This document shows, piece by piece, positions 35,801 to 48,774 of a stretch of 64,000 nt of DNA. Below the pieces are notes generated by a model that saw only the letters and a list, made by a program, of their open reading frames with translations, made no database searches and had not been told where the DNA came from. How positions within the stretch are numbered: the first letter of the stretch is position 1; every line of letters begins with the position of its first letter. The DNA comes from Sphagnum magellanicum (taxonomy: Eukaryota; Streptophyta; Sphagnopsida; Sphagnales; Sphagnaceae), in assembly GCA_021904315.1 (NCBI GenBank), contig CM038914.1, forward strand, positions 7,502,001 through 7,566,000. Reading direction: 5' to 3'. The position numbers and the translations under genes were made by a program.

Positions 35801-36412
35801 CTGATACTCATGTTTCTGCTAGATGTAACCAAAACTCCTCTAACATTGTTCTAGAAATGCTGCAGATATGATTGCATCGACCAAAATTTGTTCTATGGAA
35901 TAACTGCAACAGTCATTCTTTGGATAGGTATTCTCTCTCTCTTACGTGGTTTTTCCATAGTCCTTGTTGCTTTCTTTAACAGCTCCACTTGTTTTGAGGT
36001 AGCAGTGAACCTCTAGAAAAGTAGTGCAAGCAAGCATTCTGCCATCTTGCTCTGTGCTCTGCAATGCCCTTGTTAAAACTACTCAATTGTACATTCGAAC
36101 TAGTTAGGTGGTTCACCACCCACAGTGCTATTTTGCCAAGCTGCGTACAGCCTCCTAGTGCTTTTAGAACCTGTTTGTGCAGGGTTCTTGGTGCTTTTGA
36201 GTTTCAAGAGTATCTCAGACAAAGCATTAATCTAGAGGAACTGGGTACAGAGAGCCCTGGAAAGCTTAATATATATAGAAAGGCAACAAACTCTGGAACT
36301 AATTTCCTTCTCTGATGCAGGTTCTATGTTTGTGAGAGACGCAAAAGCATGTTCACTTGCAGGTCCATTGCAGTCCTTTTCTGAGCTGATGTCAGGGAGG
36401 CTACCAGAATAG
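32823..36412 (+). CDS. MEX1: chloroplast maltose exporter (maltose excess protein 1)
   Basis: Exports maltose, the main product of night-time starch breakdown, across the inner chloroplast envelope to the cytosol. Nine exons join in frame: 32823-33212, 33386-33565, 33914-34204, 34426-34515, 34734-34835, 35096-35214, 35344-35406, 35866-35927 and 36321-36412, giving 462 residues. Exon 1 (130 codons, Ala/Ser/Arg-rich, few acidic residues early) looks like a transit peptide. Then come conserved MEX1 text LLQLPQIYLNFRNLTDGNTS, SLLGNLALLSYFAGKKERGA, LPQ joined to VMWSTF, ILKAMSAWTATLLFMWGPVA and LNPSNIKGLSVYTVLLAMIG, with several hydrophobic membrane spans. The start is the first ATG in frame. Exon 8 uses the second AG (35865) because only that keeps the frame. 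The C-terminus (GSMFVRDAK to a TAG) is more diverged and less certain. Confidence 0.91.
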
Positions 36413-37103
36413 TCTCAAAACCTGTCTGAAGGCTTGGATCACTTGATTAGTGAGTTCCTCGTCATCATTTATCATCAATCCTTTAATGTATGCAACTGGT
36501 GAGGAACTTGTATGATATAGACTTTAGACTCCTTGGGTAGTATCTGGATGGACAGGCATAGTGTCAGTGGATTCTTCCAATTAGAGAGATGACAGTTTTC
36601 AACTTGGTTGCTTTAGATACACAAGCTAATATATGTATGCTCTTCTGGGATGCCTGGAAGGTTGTCACAAGACTGACTGACATCCATTGCACCGCCAAGC
36701 CCTTTTAAGAGCTGAAAATTAGTTAAAAGGAACCAGAACTATATATGAGATTTAGAAAATGCTTTGTTTTGTTGGATGTGGTTGCATTATTTGTCACTTG
36801 TGACACTAGCATGTTGCAACCCAAGTGAAATGTGCAGCTTCTTCATTGTCCCCAGAATGATGTATGAATTGAGACTTCATGCAGGAAATGCATGTTTAGA
36901 AAGAGCTGGCGAAAGGGTTATTCCTCCTTTCTACAGATGAGTAACTGTTACCAAATGGACTTCAATATTTCCAGGCAATTGGCCTCTGAAAATAATCTGA
37001 TCTACTGTACATCTTAATATTTTTTGCTGAATCTTTTGTCTATTCTCAGAAACTGTGTCTTCATCTCTTGAACTCCCATTGTCCTTCATCTATCTTCTTC
37101 AGT
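36413..37103. other. convergent 3' intergenic region
   Basis: About 690 bp between the stop codons of MEX1 (+) and the PPR gene (-). It must hold both 3' UTRs. No further gene, repeat or clear polyadenylation signal stands out. Confidence 0.7.
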
Positions 37104-39048
37104 TCAAATCATAGGTGTAGTTAGCTCTCCAGCAGCCTCAATCTGTGCTTTGAGACTTGTGTCAACAGAAAGCCCTGCATCCTTCATATCACCACAAATT
37201 TCTAGAGCTCTTGAATAGTGACCATATCGCATATAAGCTGCTACTAGTGCCGTGTAAGTGGCTAAGTCTGGTGTGTGGCCTAATGAGCGCATATGTTGCA
37301 GAATTAGCTCTGATGCAGGGAACATTCCTGCATGTGTGTAAAGGTCTAGAAGCATGCCAAACATGGAGGGAGTTGGCACACATTCGTTACGCTGCATCCG
37401 CTGATATAGCTGCGTTGCATGAGCAATACGACGTGTTTTATGGTACAGCTCCAGCAAACCTTCGTATGCACCTACATGCTGCTTGAAGCCTTTCCTCATC
37501 ATTAGGTCAAACAATCTCTCACACTCAACATGCTGTCCTGCTTGCACGTACACCTTGAGCATTGTGATGTAAGTTGAAGGCTCAACCGGGACTGATGATC
37601 TCTGCATCTCTTTAAACATTGATATAGCATCCTCCAGTTGCTGTGCACCAAAGAAAGCTGTAATCAGTGTGTCATAACAGAAGGTGTTGAATGTTGCACC
37701 GGACCGCTGCATCAACTGCTTCACTGCCAGAGCTTCATCCCACCGTCTAGCCTTGGCGTACATGTGGAGCAACGTCCAGAAAAGCACATGGTCAGGTTCA
37801 CAACCACTTCGTCTTAGGTCATGGAAAGCTAGTGTGGCCTGATCTATCATGCCTGCCTTTGCAAAGCCATGGATGAGGCTGTTGTATGCCTTTGCATCAG
37901 GCATTATGCCTGCCTCCTGCATCTCCTTGAAGGTGGCTGCTGCTGCCTCCATCTCTCCTTTCTTCCCATAGATATCAAGAAAAATGCTGTACACTACATG
38001 ATTGGGCTGAACCCCAGCTTGCCGCATCTCCTTGAACACATACTTTGCTTTAGCTACATCACCATCACGCCGACAGACGTTCAACAAATGACCAAACGTT
38101 GAAACATCTGGATTCACATCATGGTCTTGCATATCTTGGAAGGTGGAAAAAGCCAGTGAATGCATGCCAGCTTTTGTGTATGCATGAATCATGGTGTTGT
38201 AAGCAATCAAGTCCGGTTGCAAGCCACTGTCCTTCATTTTTTGAAACCATTTTATACTGAGGTTCACTTTACCAATGTCACTAGCTTTCTTGATGATCAT
38301 TGCAAAAAGTTTCTGATCCAACACTAAGTTCTGGGCAAAAACCTCATCCACCACAATCTCGAGCTTTTGCCACTTCCCTGAGGCTACAGTATTGCGAACA
38401 ACAGCAAGCAAGAAGAAGACATTAGGATTGTACTGTGGTTGTTGCTTCATCCACATAAACAAGGAAAACACCAGTCGCTTGTCAGGCATCAGCTTGATAA
38501 TCACTGTCGCATCTCGCATCGAAATTCTCCCTGCAAATGGAGCCAGCTTGGTCTGCAAGTCATCCGCCTTCTTCAGCTGCTGGAGAATCTGGATAACCTG
38601 CAAGTCCCACATATGCTGCTTTTAAGCCTAGAAACATCGCAACCCTAATTATCTTTTCTTTTGGTTTCCTCACAAATAGATATCCTTAGTGAAGCGATCT
38701 CAGCAAGCAGCTCAAGATTTTTACCTGTTTTGCGATGCTGCGATGATCCCCACCCCCTTGATCCACACCCACTTGAGATTGCTTGATTGCATCTTCTTCT
38801 TCGTGAATGCATTCCTCCAGTTCTTCGTTGGTTCCAGTGGTGGTAAACCCTCGGGCAGGTATGACAACAGAAATGGATCTCTTACTCACACCCAAACTCC
38901 ATCTCAGATCGTTACCTGTCCGGCAAGAAGAACTTGTGGTCTGATGCAGAATGCGAGTGGATCCATAACCAGACGGCAAAGGCAACAAAGGCACATGTTT
39001 TGTGAGCAGCGCTGCTGTTAACAACCGCAGAGCATGAACTCGCGCCAT
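37104..39048 (-). CDS. P-class pentatricopeptide repeat protein, probably mitochondrial
   Basis: Organelle RNA-binding protein; P-class members stabilise, process or help translate specific organelle transcripts. Two exons: 38725-39048 and 37104-38597, joined at CAG|GTT in phase 0, giving 605 residues. The start is the ATG at 39048; the longer open frame upstream has only a GTG and an in-frame TAG. The N-terminus (MARVHALRLLTAALLTKHVP, later Arg-rich up to PARGFTTTG) looks like a mitochondrial presequence. Eleven contiguous 35-residue repeats follow, for example LIAYNTMIHAYTKAG, HVVYSIFLDIYGKKGEM and AKAYNSLIHGFAKAGMI, with FKEM or LQHM near each repeat end and PD/PN at repeat junctions. There is no E, DYW or SMR domain after the last repeat, so editing deaminase activity is not expected. 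The RNA target cannot be read from here. Confidence 0.93.
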
Positions 39049-39133
39049 GCCATTCACCAATCCTTTTGAAGCTGCTGCTGCTGCTGCATACCCCACCCTC
39101 TCTATCTACACACCGCCTCAAAACCTCACACCC

Positions 39134-39135
39134 GT

Positions 39136-39167
<32 letters not shown>
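39134..39167. repeat. (GA)n tract upstream of the PPR gene
   Basis: A GA/CT run about 90 bp upstream of the PPR start codon, probably in its leader or core promoter, matching the position of the GA tract upstream of MEX1. Confidence 0.8.
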
Positions 39168-39479
39168 CGATAGGGTTTCACAAAAAGCCCGTGAGAAAAA
39201 ACCCTAAAACAAAACACCCATCATCCTCCAGCAGCTTTCAGTGCTTCTTTTGTTGTTGCGTCTAGCTAGCGCAAGGATCTGCTTTCCATTGCGAGCAAAG
39301 AATCCATATTTTCAGTGACAGAGCAACGCAAGAACAAGAACAAGAAGAGGATGTCCAAATCTCAACCAGATAGTTGCTACGGACTCATCATCAGAGGCAC
39401 GCGTGACGCTTGGTTTACAAGTGTTGTTGGTAGATAGATGAGGGTTCTATCGTCGCTGGTTCAACAGAGTGTGGAAAAG

Positions 39480-39630
39480 ATGACCCAAAAGGCCAGGGTT
39501 TAGGGTTTTAGGGTTTTGTGCAAATTGTGGGTGGCAGTTGGAACCCTTTTGAAGACTCGAACCAGAAGTATTTGGGTTTAGGGTTAAAGTTAGGGTTGGG
39601 CTTAGAGTTAAGGTTAGGGTTTAGTAGATT
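39480..39630. repeat. degenerate interstitial telomeric repeat
   Basis: Words such as ccagggtttagggttttag and gttaaggttagggtttag (TTTAGGG and TTAGGG variants) cluster here, a few hundred bases upstream of the PPR gene. Confidence 0.7.
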
Positions 39631-42600
39631 ATAAAACACAAGAGCCAAGAATGCAACATTTAGGGTTTTCAGCTCATCCCCAAAAACAATTTGCAGAAAC
39701 ATGCAAATCTCTTGGCTTTATCTAACTTAGAAAGATGAGACTTGGAGGATTAGAGATTCAAATTTTAAGTTGAAACCATTTTGTGAGAGCTAGCTAGAAT
39801 TGTGTTGAAGATTTGAATTATAAGCATAGTGCTAAGAGCACAAGGTTTTATGTTTGGTTGATTGCAAACACTATTTGCACAAACATGGAATTTGTTGGTT
39901 CCGTCTAACTTATACCCCATTCACATATAATGGTAAGTTCATGTTCTCTTACCATTTTATTTTTTTGCATTCACTTATAATATGTTTGTTATCACAAAAT
40001 TCAAGTTGGCTTCTATGTTGGCAATGAATATTAATTATGTGTTAAATAAAATTAAATTAACATATGACTTTCATATAAATTAATCATGGATTTCAATCAA
40101 AAAACTTTGAAAAACTTGTGTTACATAAAAACACCAAAATGAAGCATGTAACTCAATGTTGAAGAACTTTTGTGCTTTCTACTTGTGCCTTTGATGACAA
40201 CCAAAAAAAACATTTTTACATACACAAAAAAGTTGTTGCACAATAAAAAGTTCTCTAAACAAGCACATTGCAAGAAAGTTGATCAAGCATTTTTGTTTAT
40301 CAATAGTTTATAATGATACAACAATGAATTTGTACTAGATTCACAAATGCACAAATGAACTTATTCGACATCATTATTTTAGAGTTCAATGATGCAAATG
40401 ACTCATAACAAAATAAAGTTCATGAGACCTTTTACACACATTGTAATTTCAATTTTCACTTGTATGTTTTAACCAACATCAATTTGTCTTTTTGTCTTTC
40501 ACATAGCTTCAATTCTCACCTTGTTCTTGGTATAACCTCACAACAAAAAGTTCAATTAAAAAAATAATAAAATATATGAAACCAATTCATCTTTTTCAAG
40601 ATTTTGACACAATTTTTTAAATGTTCAATCCAACAAGTATATCAACAAAGGGAAGAGGAATCAAGTTTCAAATTGTCAAGCCAAGAATCTACAAACTTAT
40701 GATTCAAATGTGAAAGTCATGTCAAAGAAGTACCACTAACTAAATTGACAACATGGAAAGATCATTACATTCATTCAAGCAAAAGAGGTCGAGGACTTTA
40801 TTACCCTCAATTAAATAAATCCTCACAACCAATTTAAAACAACAATAAAAAAATGAAAAAAGTTACAACCTTTATAATGAAGGCAAGATGTTCACCATAC
40901 ATGAGGAATGGATTAACTTATAAAAACAATTGGGGAGCAATCAATGGGGACTTCAAACAAATTTTCAACTACATGACTAGCACAAGGCATAATGATTAAT
41001 ATTGGGCGATGGGTGTTTAATATAAAACAACATTGTGTCTGCCACATCAATTCAAGCAAAAAATGCATGAAATGATGAAAGAGCTTATCACAAGCAAACC
41101 AATATACCAACTTCCTCATGTCAAAGATTTGATGAATGATTTGGACAACAACTACAAACCAACAAATCTAATGACAAAAAATCTAATTAACTTCAATAAT
41201 AACAAAACTAAAAAAATGCAATGAAAAAATCATGAAGCCATTGCAATATAAGCAAAATTTATTAATGCATCACCCCCCACTCAACAATGCCTGCATCTAG
41301 GGCCCACCTAACATACCCAAATGTACAACCCAGCCCACAACAGCAACAATTTTAGCATCAATCAATGGGTCAAGGCAATGAATTGGGAACATAAGCATAA
41401 AAAAAGCCTACTCATCACCTCACAAATTGATGGCAAAAGTAAGAAAAAAAAAAAAGTCAAATAGTGGTTGAATTAATTGATCAAATGCATGAAACAACAT
41501 GGTAGTAGAAAAGAATGATAAAGACCCATGAAGACCTTTGAGAGAAACAATTGGAATACATTAGATCAAAAGATATAGCAATCGACACAACCTAAGCAAA
41601 TATGATCAATGTCATTACAAGTCTAACATAGGTTTTCAAAAAATTATTCATACATAAAGGCAATGTCAATAATGAAAACCATCTACAACACAAGGAAGCA
41701 CTCAATGTGTATAGATGTTAAAAGGTAAAAGTATTCACAAGAATGTAATTGGTAAGTGGATTGTAAATATAACTTATAATCATATTGTTGAACTTCTAAA
41801 TTGAACATTTGAATTAAACATGAGTTAAAGTTTTGAGTTGAACATGTGAACTAAACATTTGAAGGAAATTCAAGAAAAAAATCATTTTTGCAATCACTTG
41901 AAGTCATGAGATGTGTTGCCTTCCAAGATACAAAGTCTATTTTCATTATAATGTTTCTCCTAATATTTTCCACCCTTTAGTGTTGTAATTTGCTCATTCA
42001 ACAACATCAATTGTTTGCATTTGGTGCACTAGTTGAATATCTTCTTACACTTCAAAATCAATAATGCATGTGAACCTTTATACATAAAATATACCCTTCA
42101 ACCTCAATAGGTTATGCAAAATGCAAACATAGCCTTCAAGGCCTTTTATTTATATTATCTTGTATAACCATATGGGGTTTCATTAATTTTCTAGAACCTT
42201 TAACCAACTTAACTTTCTAGAACTTTTAGAAGAAGGATTTTTGCAACCTCTTAAACATATATATTAAAGATCTTTCTAGAAACGTGTACCTTTTAAAATT
42301 CCTAATGTTCATGCACTATAAAAATGTTCTTTTTTATTGAAAAAATTAGTAAAAAGAAACCCCATGTGATTTTTTGGCTCCCATGTCCAACTTAACCAAA
42401 ATGTCCTTTTGGGCAAGCTAATTTTGACATGTCCATTTTGAATGGGTGTTTTTGGTTGGTTATTTTGACAAGTTCTTTTGGTTGAATATTTTTAAAACTT
42501 TTTTTTGGGTCAAATGGGACAATAATATATGAATAGCAATTTTTTAAACCTATACATTTTAATTATTAAAAAACTAATACCCAAATAATATATTTTTATT

Positions 42601-45600
42601 TACCTATCTACATTGTTTACCCTAACTATTTACCTATTTAACCTAAGATTAATGTTTTAAATAATAATAATAATAAATTTAATTATAACTTACCCACCCT
42701 ACCCTATCTAGGCTATTAGTTAGCTTATAAGAATAGACTAATTAGGCACATTCAAATAGGTTGTAAATGTGAGGATTTGAACCCTTCACTTTCACATTAA
42801 AAGTCCAAGCCCTTCATTATTACACCATGCTTTCAACAAATGATAATTTTTATTGTTGTATTATTATGAACATTGTTTCCTATCATACCTATATGGCCTA
42901 ACTTATCCACCTTAACTACTTAAATACCTTAGGTTATTTTAGGCTAAGGTACCCTATGTTATTCTAATTTTTTAAAACTTTGGCTATTCCAAACTATTTA
43001 ATTTTAAGTTAATTTTGGTTATTCTAGGTTATTCCACCCTACATTATTTTTGGTTATTCTATGTTAGTTTTGGCTATTTTAGGCTATTTCACCTTAAGTT
43101 ATTTTCAATTATTTTAGACTATTTTATTTTAAATGTTTTTATGTTATTAAATATTAGGGTTTTTTTTGACAATTTTTGGCTATTGTGCTCTAAGTTACTT
43201 TCGATTATTCTATGTTATTTTAGGTCATTATGGATTATTTCATTATGGGTTATTATACAATATTATAACCTTATTTTACTTTAGTGCATGCAAAGTTATT
43301 TTATGTTATTTCAAGTTATTGTACCTTAAATTATTTAAGTTTTTAGATATTATAAATTGTCTTAACCTATTTTAAGATATTCTATTGTAGGTCTTGTTAA
43401 GTTATTTTATTATTATTATTATTTACCTTTTTTTAATTAATTAATTTTACCTTAGCCTATTGATAGCCTAGGATAATTTATAACAACTTGAGATAAAATA
43501 ACTTAAAATAACCTAGGGTAAATAATTTACAATAGGGTATAATAGCCTAGGTTTTAGGTAAACATCTTAGGTTAGTTAACCAAATTAATATGACCAATTT
43601 GAATAAGCTATTGTCGTTTATTATGGTCAATTTGATTAAACCATGACCATCTTGACAAATTTGTTTTTGGTTTATCCTTTTTTACTAAATGTATGACATA
43701 ACATTTGGTTCAAAAATCATTTTAGTTAAAATAACCAATCAAAAGAACCATGTTTTTTCATGCTCCATGCCTTGTGTTAAATTAAACATCTGATTTGGTC
43801 AATGTGAACATTTTGGTCAAGTTGAACCTTTTGAAAAATCATGATTTCTTACATCAATGACATTAACTTTTAATAGTATGCATGTGCCCAAAGCAAGACC
43901 CATCAAATGGTTCCAAAATATTTTAATTAATACAAGTCATTGAATTTTAATGCACTTGCATAAGCTTACAAATTAAACCTTTCATCCTTCACATAAAAAT
44001 CTTGTGAATTAAAAAAAAAGTCATATAATTGTCACAATTTGAGAGCCATAGCTACACAATTGGTGTCAATCATGTCAAACAACCCAATAATCATATGTTT
44101 TGGCTTTTAATTTTCTAATTTGTTGAGATTTAAAAATAATAATTACAAACATGTCAAGTGTCCCTTTTGAAATTCAAAAATAAAATGTGCATGTGGTTAA
44201 TGTAAACTACACATATGCAATTAAATTTTTTTCTACCAATGTCAACATTTTCTTCTACACACATTAAAAAAAAATGGGAGCACAACCCTTGGCATAACTT
44301 GCATGTTAATTTATGGAACCAAATGAATTCTACAATCTTCATTGGCAAAATTAAAAAAACAAAATCATCATAACATCCTCTAAATAACCAAATTGTGTTT
44401 CTTAATTTTTTGAGTTGATATGTAAATGAAAAAAATTAGAAATCTAGCACTTGGGGGTTACATGTGGTTGCTTGTTGATTGGTTCACAATCATGTGGATT
44501 TCAAGGACAATTTGTTAGCTTTCTAACATATTTCTTACTTACGATGTCATGTTCCATCTTTACATGGTTTTTCATGGCCGCTATTTTACCAGTGGACTTG
44601 TGATAACAATGAAAGCTTTTTGGCATCTAGAGTTTGTAAGGCCATAATTTTACAACCAATGATTTCACCACATGAATTATGCATTTCATAATTTAATTAG
44701 GACTAATATTTATGGGTTAGTTATTGTTCATTTTATAAATTATGCCCACATGAGCAAATTCAAGATGTAAGGTTTCCAAACGACACCTTGCTTCTTCAAA
44801 TTCCCAATGTGCACTTCATCAACCTGTGACTCATTTGCCGTCACCACTAACAATCTTAGCAAGGTGCTTTTCATCTTCATGCAAGTATGGATCCAAATTA
44901 TCAATTTTATTGTTAGCAAAACCTATAAGCACTAAGGGAGGAACAACTTGGTTAAAAGTAGATTAATGCATATTAACAAGGGGGCTTGCAAAAACCTTGA
45001 AATTGTTCTCAAAGTCAAAATACATGAAAAGTTGATAGGAGCTTTCAAAGTTCAAGTTTTTTGAAAAAATATTAAAAAAACTTGACGACAAGCTCTAGGC
45101 AACTAAAGTTAAGCTCATAAGCGCAACAAAACCAAGCACATTACCAAAGAAACCCAAGTTCCCCACTTCCTCCTCCCCGCCCTCCCATACCCCATACATG
45201 ATTGCCTTAAAGGTTGCTAGTCCTCCCACATCCCTTAATGACACAATTGTTTTATGATCACAAGTCTTTCCCATCTCATCACTTGATGCATGATTATGAT
45301 AAGGCAACAACCAATGATGTGCTCATCACAAGTTCTCGTGTGAGATTACGTTGAGGCTATAAAGTTTTAGATTTCAAAAATCAAAGGAGTTGTGAAATGC
45401 ATAAGCTTTGAAGGTTGTGATGGTGAGGTGCAACAATCTAAGGTGACATACTTTCAAACTAAATTGGAGGTGTTGTCATGAGATGCATAACTTTGAGGCA
45501 ACTCATGATGAGATGCAAAACTCAAGATGAAGATGCACAATTAAGAGCCAATTGATTTAACCTAAATGATGAGAGAGAAAGTGTTGCCCTAAAACTAATT

Positions 45601-45650
45601 GCCAAGTTTCAGTTAATTAATAGGAAAATTCAAAACACCATTAAAATACA
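39631..45650. other. AT-rich intergenic region, no gene supported
   Basis: About 6 kb of AT-rich DNA with short open frames only. It holds a probable SINE (42655-42835), a stretch at 42900-43420 of degenerate ggttattttaggctatttta words whose complement-like words recur at 43480-43570, and nothing else that I can classify. A weak transporter-like open frame on the - strand at 45095-45310 is treated in the findings. Confidence 0.65.
42655..42835 (-). mobile_element. probable tRNA-derived SINE
   Basis: On the - strand, gcatggtgtaataatgaag resembles a degenerate pol III A box. About 35 nt later ggttcaaatcc matches the B box (GGTTCRANYCC). The unit runs on for about 110 bp and ends in an (ATT)n-like run at 42657-42677. 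Internal promoter plus a simple-repeat tail is the SINE layout. No target-site duplication was identified. A functional tRNA is excluded because no paired acceptor stem or intact anticodon arm is visible. Confidence 0.55.
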
Positions 45651-46560
45651 GTTATCCATAAAGTACCCCAAACTGGGGCTACAGGGTCCCAGTTTCACTT
45701 AAACTGGGGACCAAATCAAATGTAGGGCTGCAAAACAGTACACATGATTAAAAAAAAAAAGGGGGACCAAACTGGTTTTCTCACCTAAATTGGTACTCAC
45801 AGGTGTTTCACACACAGTTTTGAATTTGCCTTACATGTGTCTTTCTTTCCTAATAGGTACATTAAATCAAGCGAAGTCTGAATATAATGCTGCAAATCTT
45901 TTGAACTGGTACCCAGTTTCACAAAACAAAACCCAATTTTGCTGCAAGTTTTCTGAACTGATACCCAGTTTCATGAAACAATACCCAATTTTTCTGCAAG
46001 TTTTCTGAACTGAGACCCAGTTTCATAAAACAATACCCAATTTTGCTGCAAGTTTTCTGAACTGAGACCCAGTTTCATGAAACAATACCCAATTTTGCTG
46101 CAAGTTTTCTGAACTCATACCCAGTTTCATGAAACAATATGCAATTTCATTGCAAATCTTCCAAACTGATACCCAATTTCATGAAACAATACGCAATTTC
46201 ATTGCAAATCTTCCAAACTGATACCCAATTTCATGAAACAATACGCAATTTCATTGCAAATCTTCCAAACTGATACCCAATTTCATGAAACAATACCCAA
46301 TTTCATTGCAAGTCTTTTAAACTGATACCCAGTTTCATAAAACAATATGCAATTTCATTGCAAATCTTCCAAACCGATACCCAATCTCATGAAACAATAC
46401 CCAATTTCATTACAAGTTTTCTGAACTGATACCCAGTTTTATGAAACAATACCCAATTTTGTTCACTTTCAAGGTACACTCAAATTGGAGATGAAAGGGG
46501 GATTAGAAGCTCAAACTAGGGCCCAAAGATACAGGGTGGTGACTTTTCATATAACTTTTA
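45651..46560. mobile_element. non-autonomous repeat element, family B, with internal 52-bp array
   Basis: The left end cagttatccataaagtacc and the right end (read on the other strand) aaaagttatatgaaaagtca are imperfect inverted repeats. They resemble the termini of family A. The interior starts with ggggaccaaatcaaatgtag and holds the 52-bp array. There is no transposase frame. Fragments of it occur in dynein introns (2620-2775, 23225-23600). Confidence 0.55.
45880..46465. repeat. 52-bp tandem array, eleven copies
   Basis: Copies of gaactgatacccagtttcat followed by gaaacaatacccaattttgc are spaced 51-54 bp: anchors near 45911, 45963, 46015, 46067, 46119, 46171, 46223, 46274, 46328, 46378 and 46431. 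Two subtypes (ccagtttca with gctgcaagttttc, and ccaatttca with attgcaaatcttcc) lie in blocks, which indicates stepwise local duplication. Confidence 0.93.
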
Positions 46561-48740
46561 TTGTGCCTTGCTATTTTAAAAAAAAAAACTAAATATTTGT
46601 GAAAACATTATTGAAATCATTTGTGGACATTTAGAGATTTGAGAAAAATCAATAAGAATACCTTATCAACTTTAGTATAACATTCAAAAACATAATGGAA
46701 TTGTGAATTTGAGAAAACTTTAACGATTCAACAAGTTGCGCATCTTTGTATATTGTCAAAACACTTAGGCACACTTTTGATGATGGTCCAGGGTCCAATT
46801 TCTTAGGAACCAATTTGGATTGATTTGAAGCAAATTGAATTCTTGAGTTGGACTGTACCTTAATCCCTAGCCTGATTCTTGGTTCTCCAAATCAGGAGCT
46901 CTCCTTTTAGCACTGTTTTTTTTGGTCCAAACCAATTGATTTTCCCTCCAAAACAGGTGCCATGTAGGTTTAGCCTCAATTTGCCACTTTTTTGGTCTTG
47001 GACCCTCGTCTAAAGGCCTTGGGACCAATTTAAAGCTTTTGACCAATAAAATTGCTTGAATTCATTGGTCCCCGGACCTTGGACCCTTGTCAACCATGAA
47101 CCTGACCATAGGGTATGGTGGTCACAAATAATGTAATATGTGGTGATATAACATAGTTGGCACCAGGATGGCACCTTATACATAGGTTCTGCATCTCGGC
47201 TACCTCCTTGATGTTTTGGGTCCTTTGTTTTGGCATCTCTTTTCCCTACTTGTGTTCAAAATGAATATCATGGATCCATCATCATGATCCCAATGATTTT
47301 GGTGTGGCATCCATGAATTCCCTAATGATGGTTCCCTAATTCCAAACTTCCTCTCCAAATAAAATGTCCTAATGTGGTTTCTAATGTTGTTCTTGCACAA
47401 AATTTGAGAATGGGTTTACATTCCATAATCATAATCATCACGTTTCCATCAAACATTTTCCAAACTTATCATTTGAGGTTGGAGTTGAGTTGCATGTGAA
47501 GATGAGGCCAAAGTATATTTGTATAGTAGCTTAAGGGGATTTGGCCCCTAGGTACTAGTAGGTCTATTTTGATATGGGGATTTGTGAAAGATGGATATTT
47601 TGGCTTGTGTTGACACTTGAGATTATTAGTTATAGAGTTATGATATCTTGAAGGATTTTGGTTTCTTTTAGAGGATTTTTTGGAAGATTATATTTTGGCA
47701 TGATGAAATATTTGAGTTTTCATAATTCTTCTTTTGCCTTAAGATACTTTTTAATGTAAATGGCAAGGCCACACCTTGTTTTATAAGGTTTGCCAGGGTT
47801 TCATCAATTATAGTTCTGTTTTGGAAAATTGGAACCTAGTTTCAAGTCTTGTTCTGGGTAACCCAAACTAGTGGTTAACTGGGCAGTTAAAACTCTAGTT
47901 TGCCCTTGATTCTAGTCTTCTTTGTTCATTTTGTTTTCAAAAGTCTTTGATTCAAGAACATTTTTGTTCATTGTTTTAAAGAAGTAAAATTCTAGGGACA
48001 TTCAATAGAAGCAAGAACTTGGATCTGGTTCCAATTCCAAAAATAATCTAGTTTTTTTGGTTTTGGAATTGGTTCCAAAAATCAATAGAATAGGTTACCT
48101 TATTCCTATCCAACTTTTACTAACCAAATCCGTGAGTTCTAACCCACCAAACCGGGCAATTAATTGCTCAACACTGGGGTATATATCACTAGAGTGGCAT
48201 GTGCTATTGGACAAATGTCATAATATTGAACACAATTTGAAAGGGAAAATTGTATACACTCTTTTAACTTAAGTCTAAAATCCAAATTCCATCAAGAATT
48301 TGATTTTTGAGTTTAACTGAATTTCTAATGACCCAAAAAAAAAAAAAAAAAAACTTAAATTTTTTCCCTTTTGATATTTTATTGTGATTTTACTCAATCT
48401 TCTATGAAAAATATTATTTAAAATTCAATAACTTTTGAACCCTATGTTTATGTTTGAACATCATGAAACCACTTGAGAGTGAACCCCTTTACCTATACAA
48501 CCCTCTGATACTTTCCCCCACACTTAACCCTAGTCTCTGGATGGCTTGGAGTGGGTCATTTAATAGATCCCTGGCTCACCATTCTGGACGCCCAAAAAGT
48601 CCTGACACATTTGGGTAAGTTTTTGCCTCTGAAGCCCATTCCAGAATAGAAACGGTCATATCTTCAGCACTGCAGGCATTAAATGGAAAAAAATGATGAA
48701 ATCTGACTCCCAAAAAAAAAAAAAACAAAACCAAAAAACA

Positions 48741-48774
<34 letters not shown>

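Noticed and set aside
37157-37486. 109-codon open frame (+) opposite the PPR gene
   Set aside because: Antisense shadow of PPR repeats; the - strand repeats are regular and conserved.
39049-39096. Longer N-terminus for the PPR protein
   Set aside because: The extension begins with GTG and has an in-frame TAG just upstream; the first ATG is at 39048.
42765-42840. tRNA gene (- strand) suggested by ggttcaaatcc
   Set aside because: No matching acceptor stem, D-arm or anticodon loop could be paired; it fits a SINE head better.
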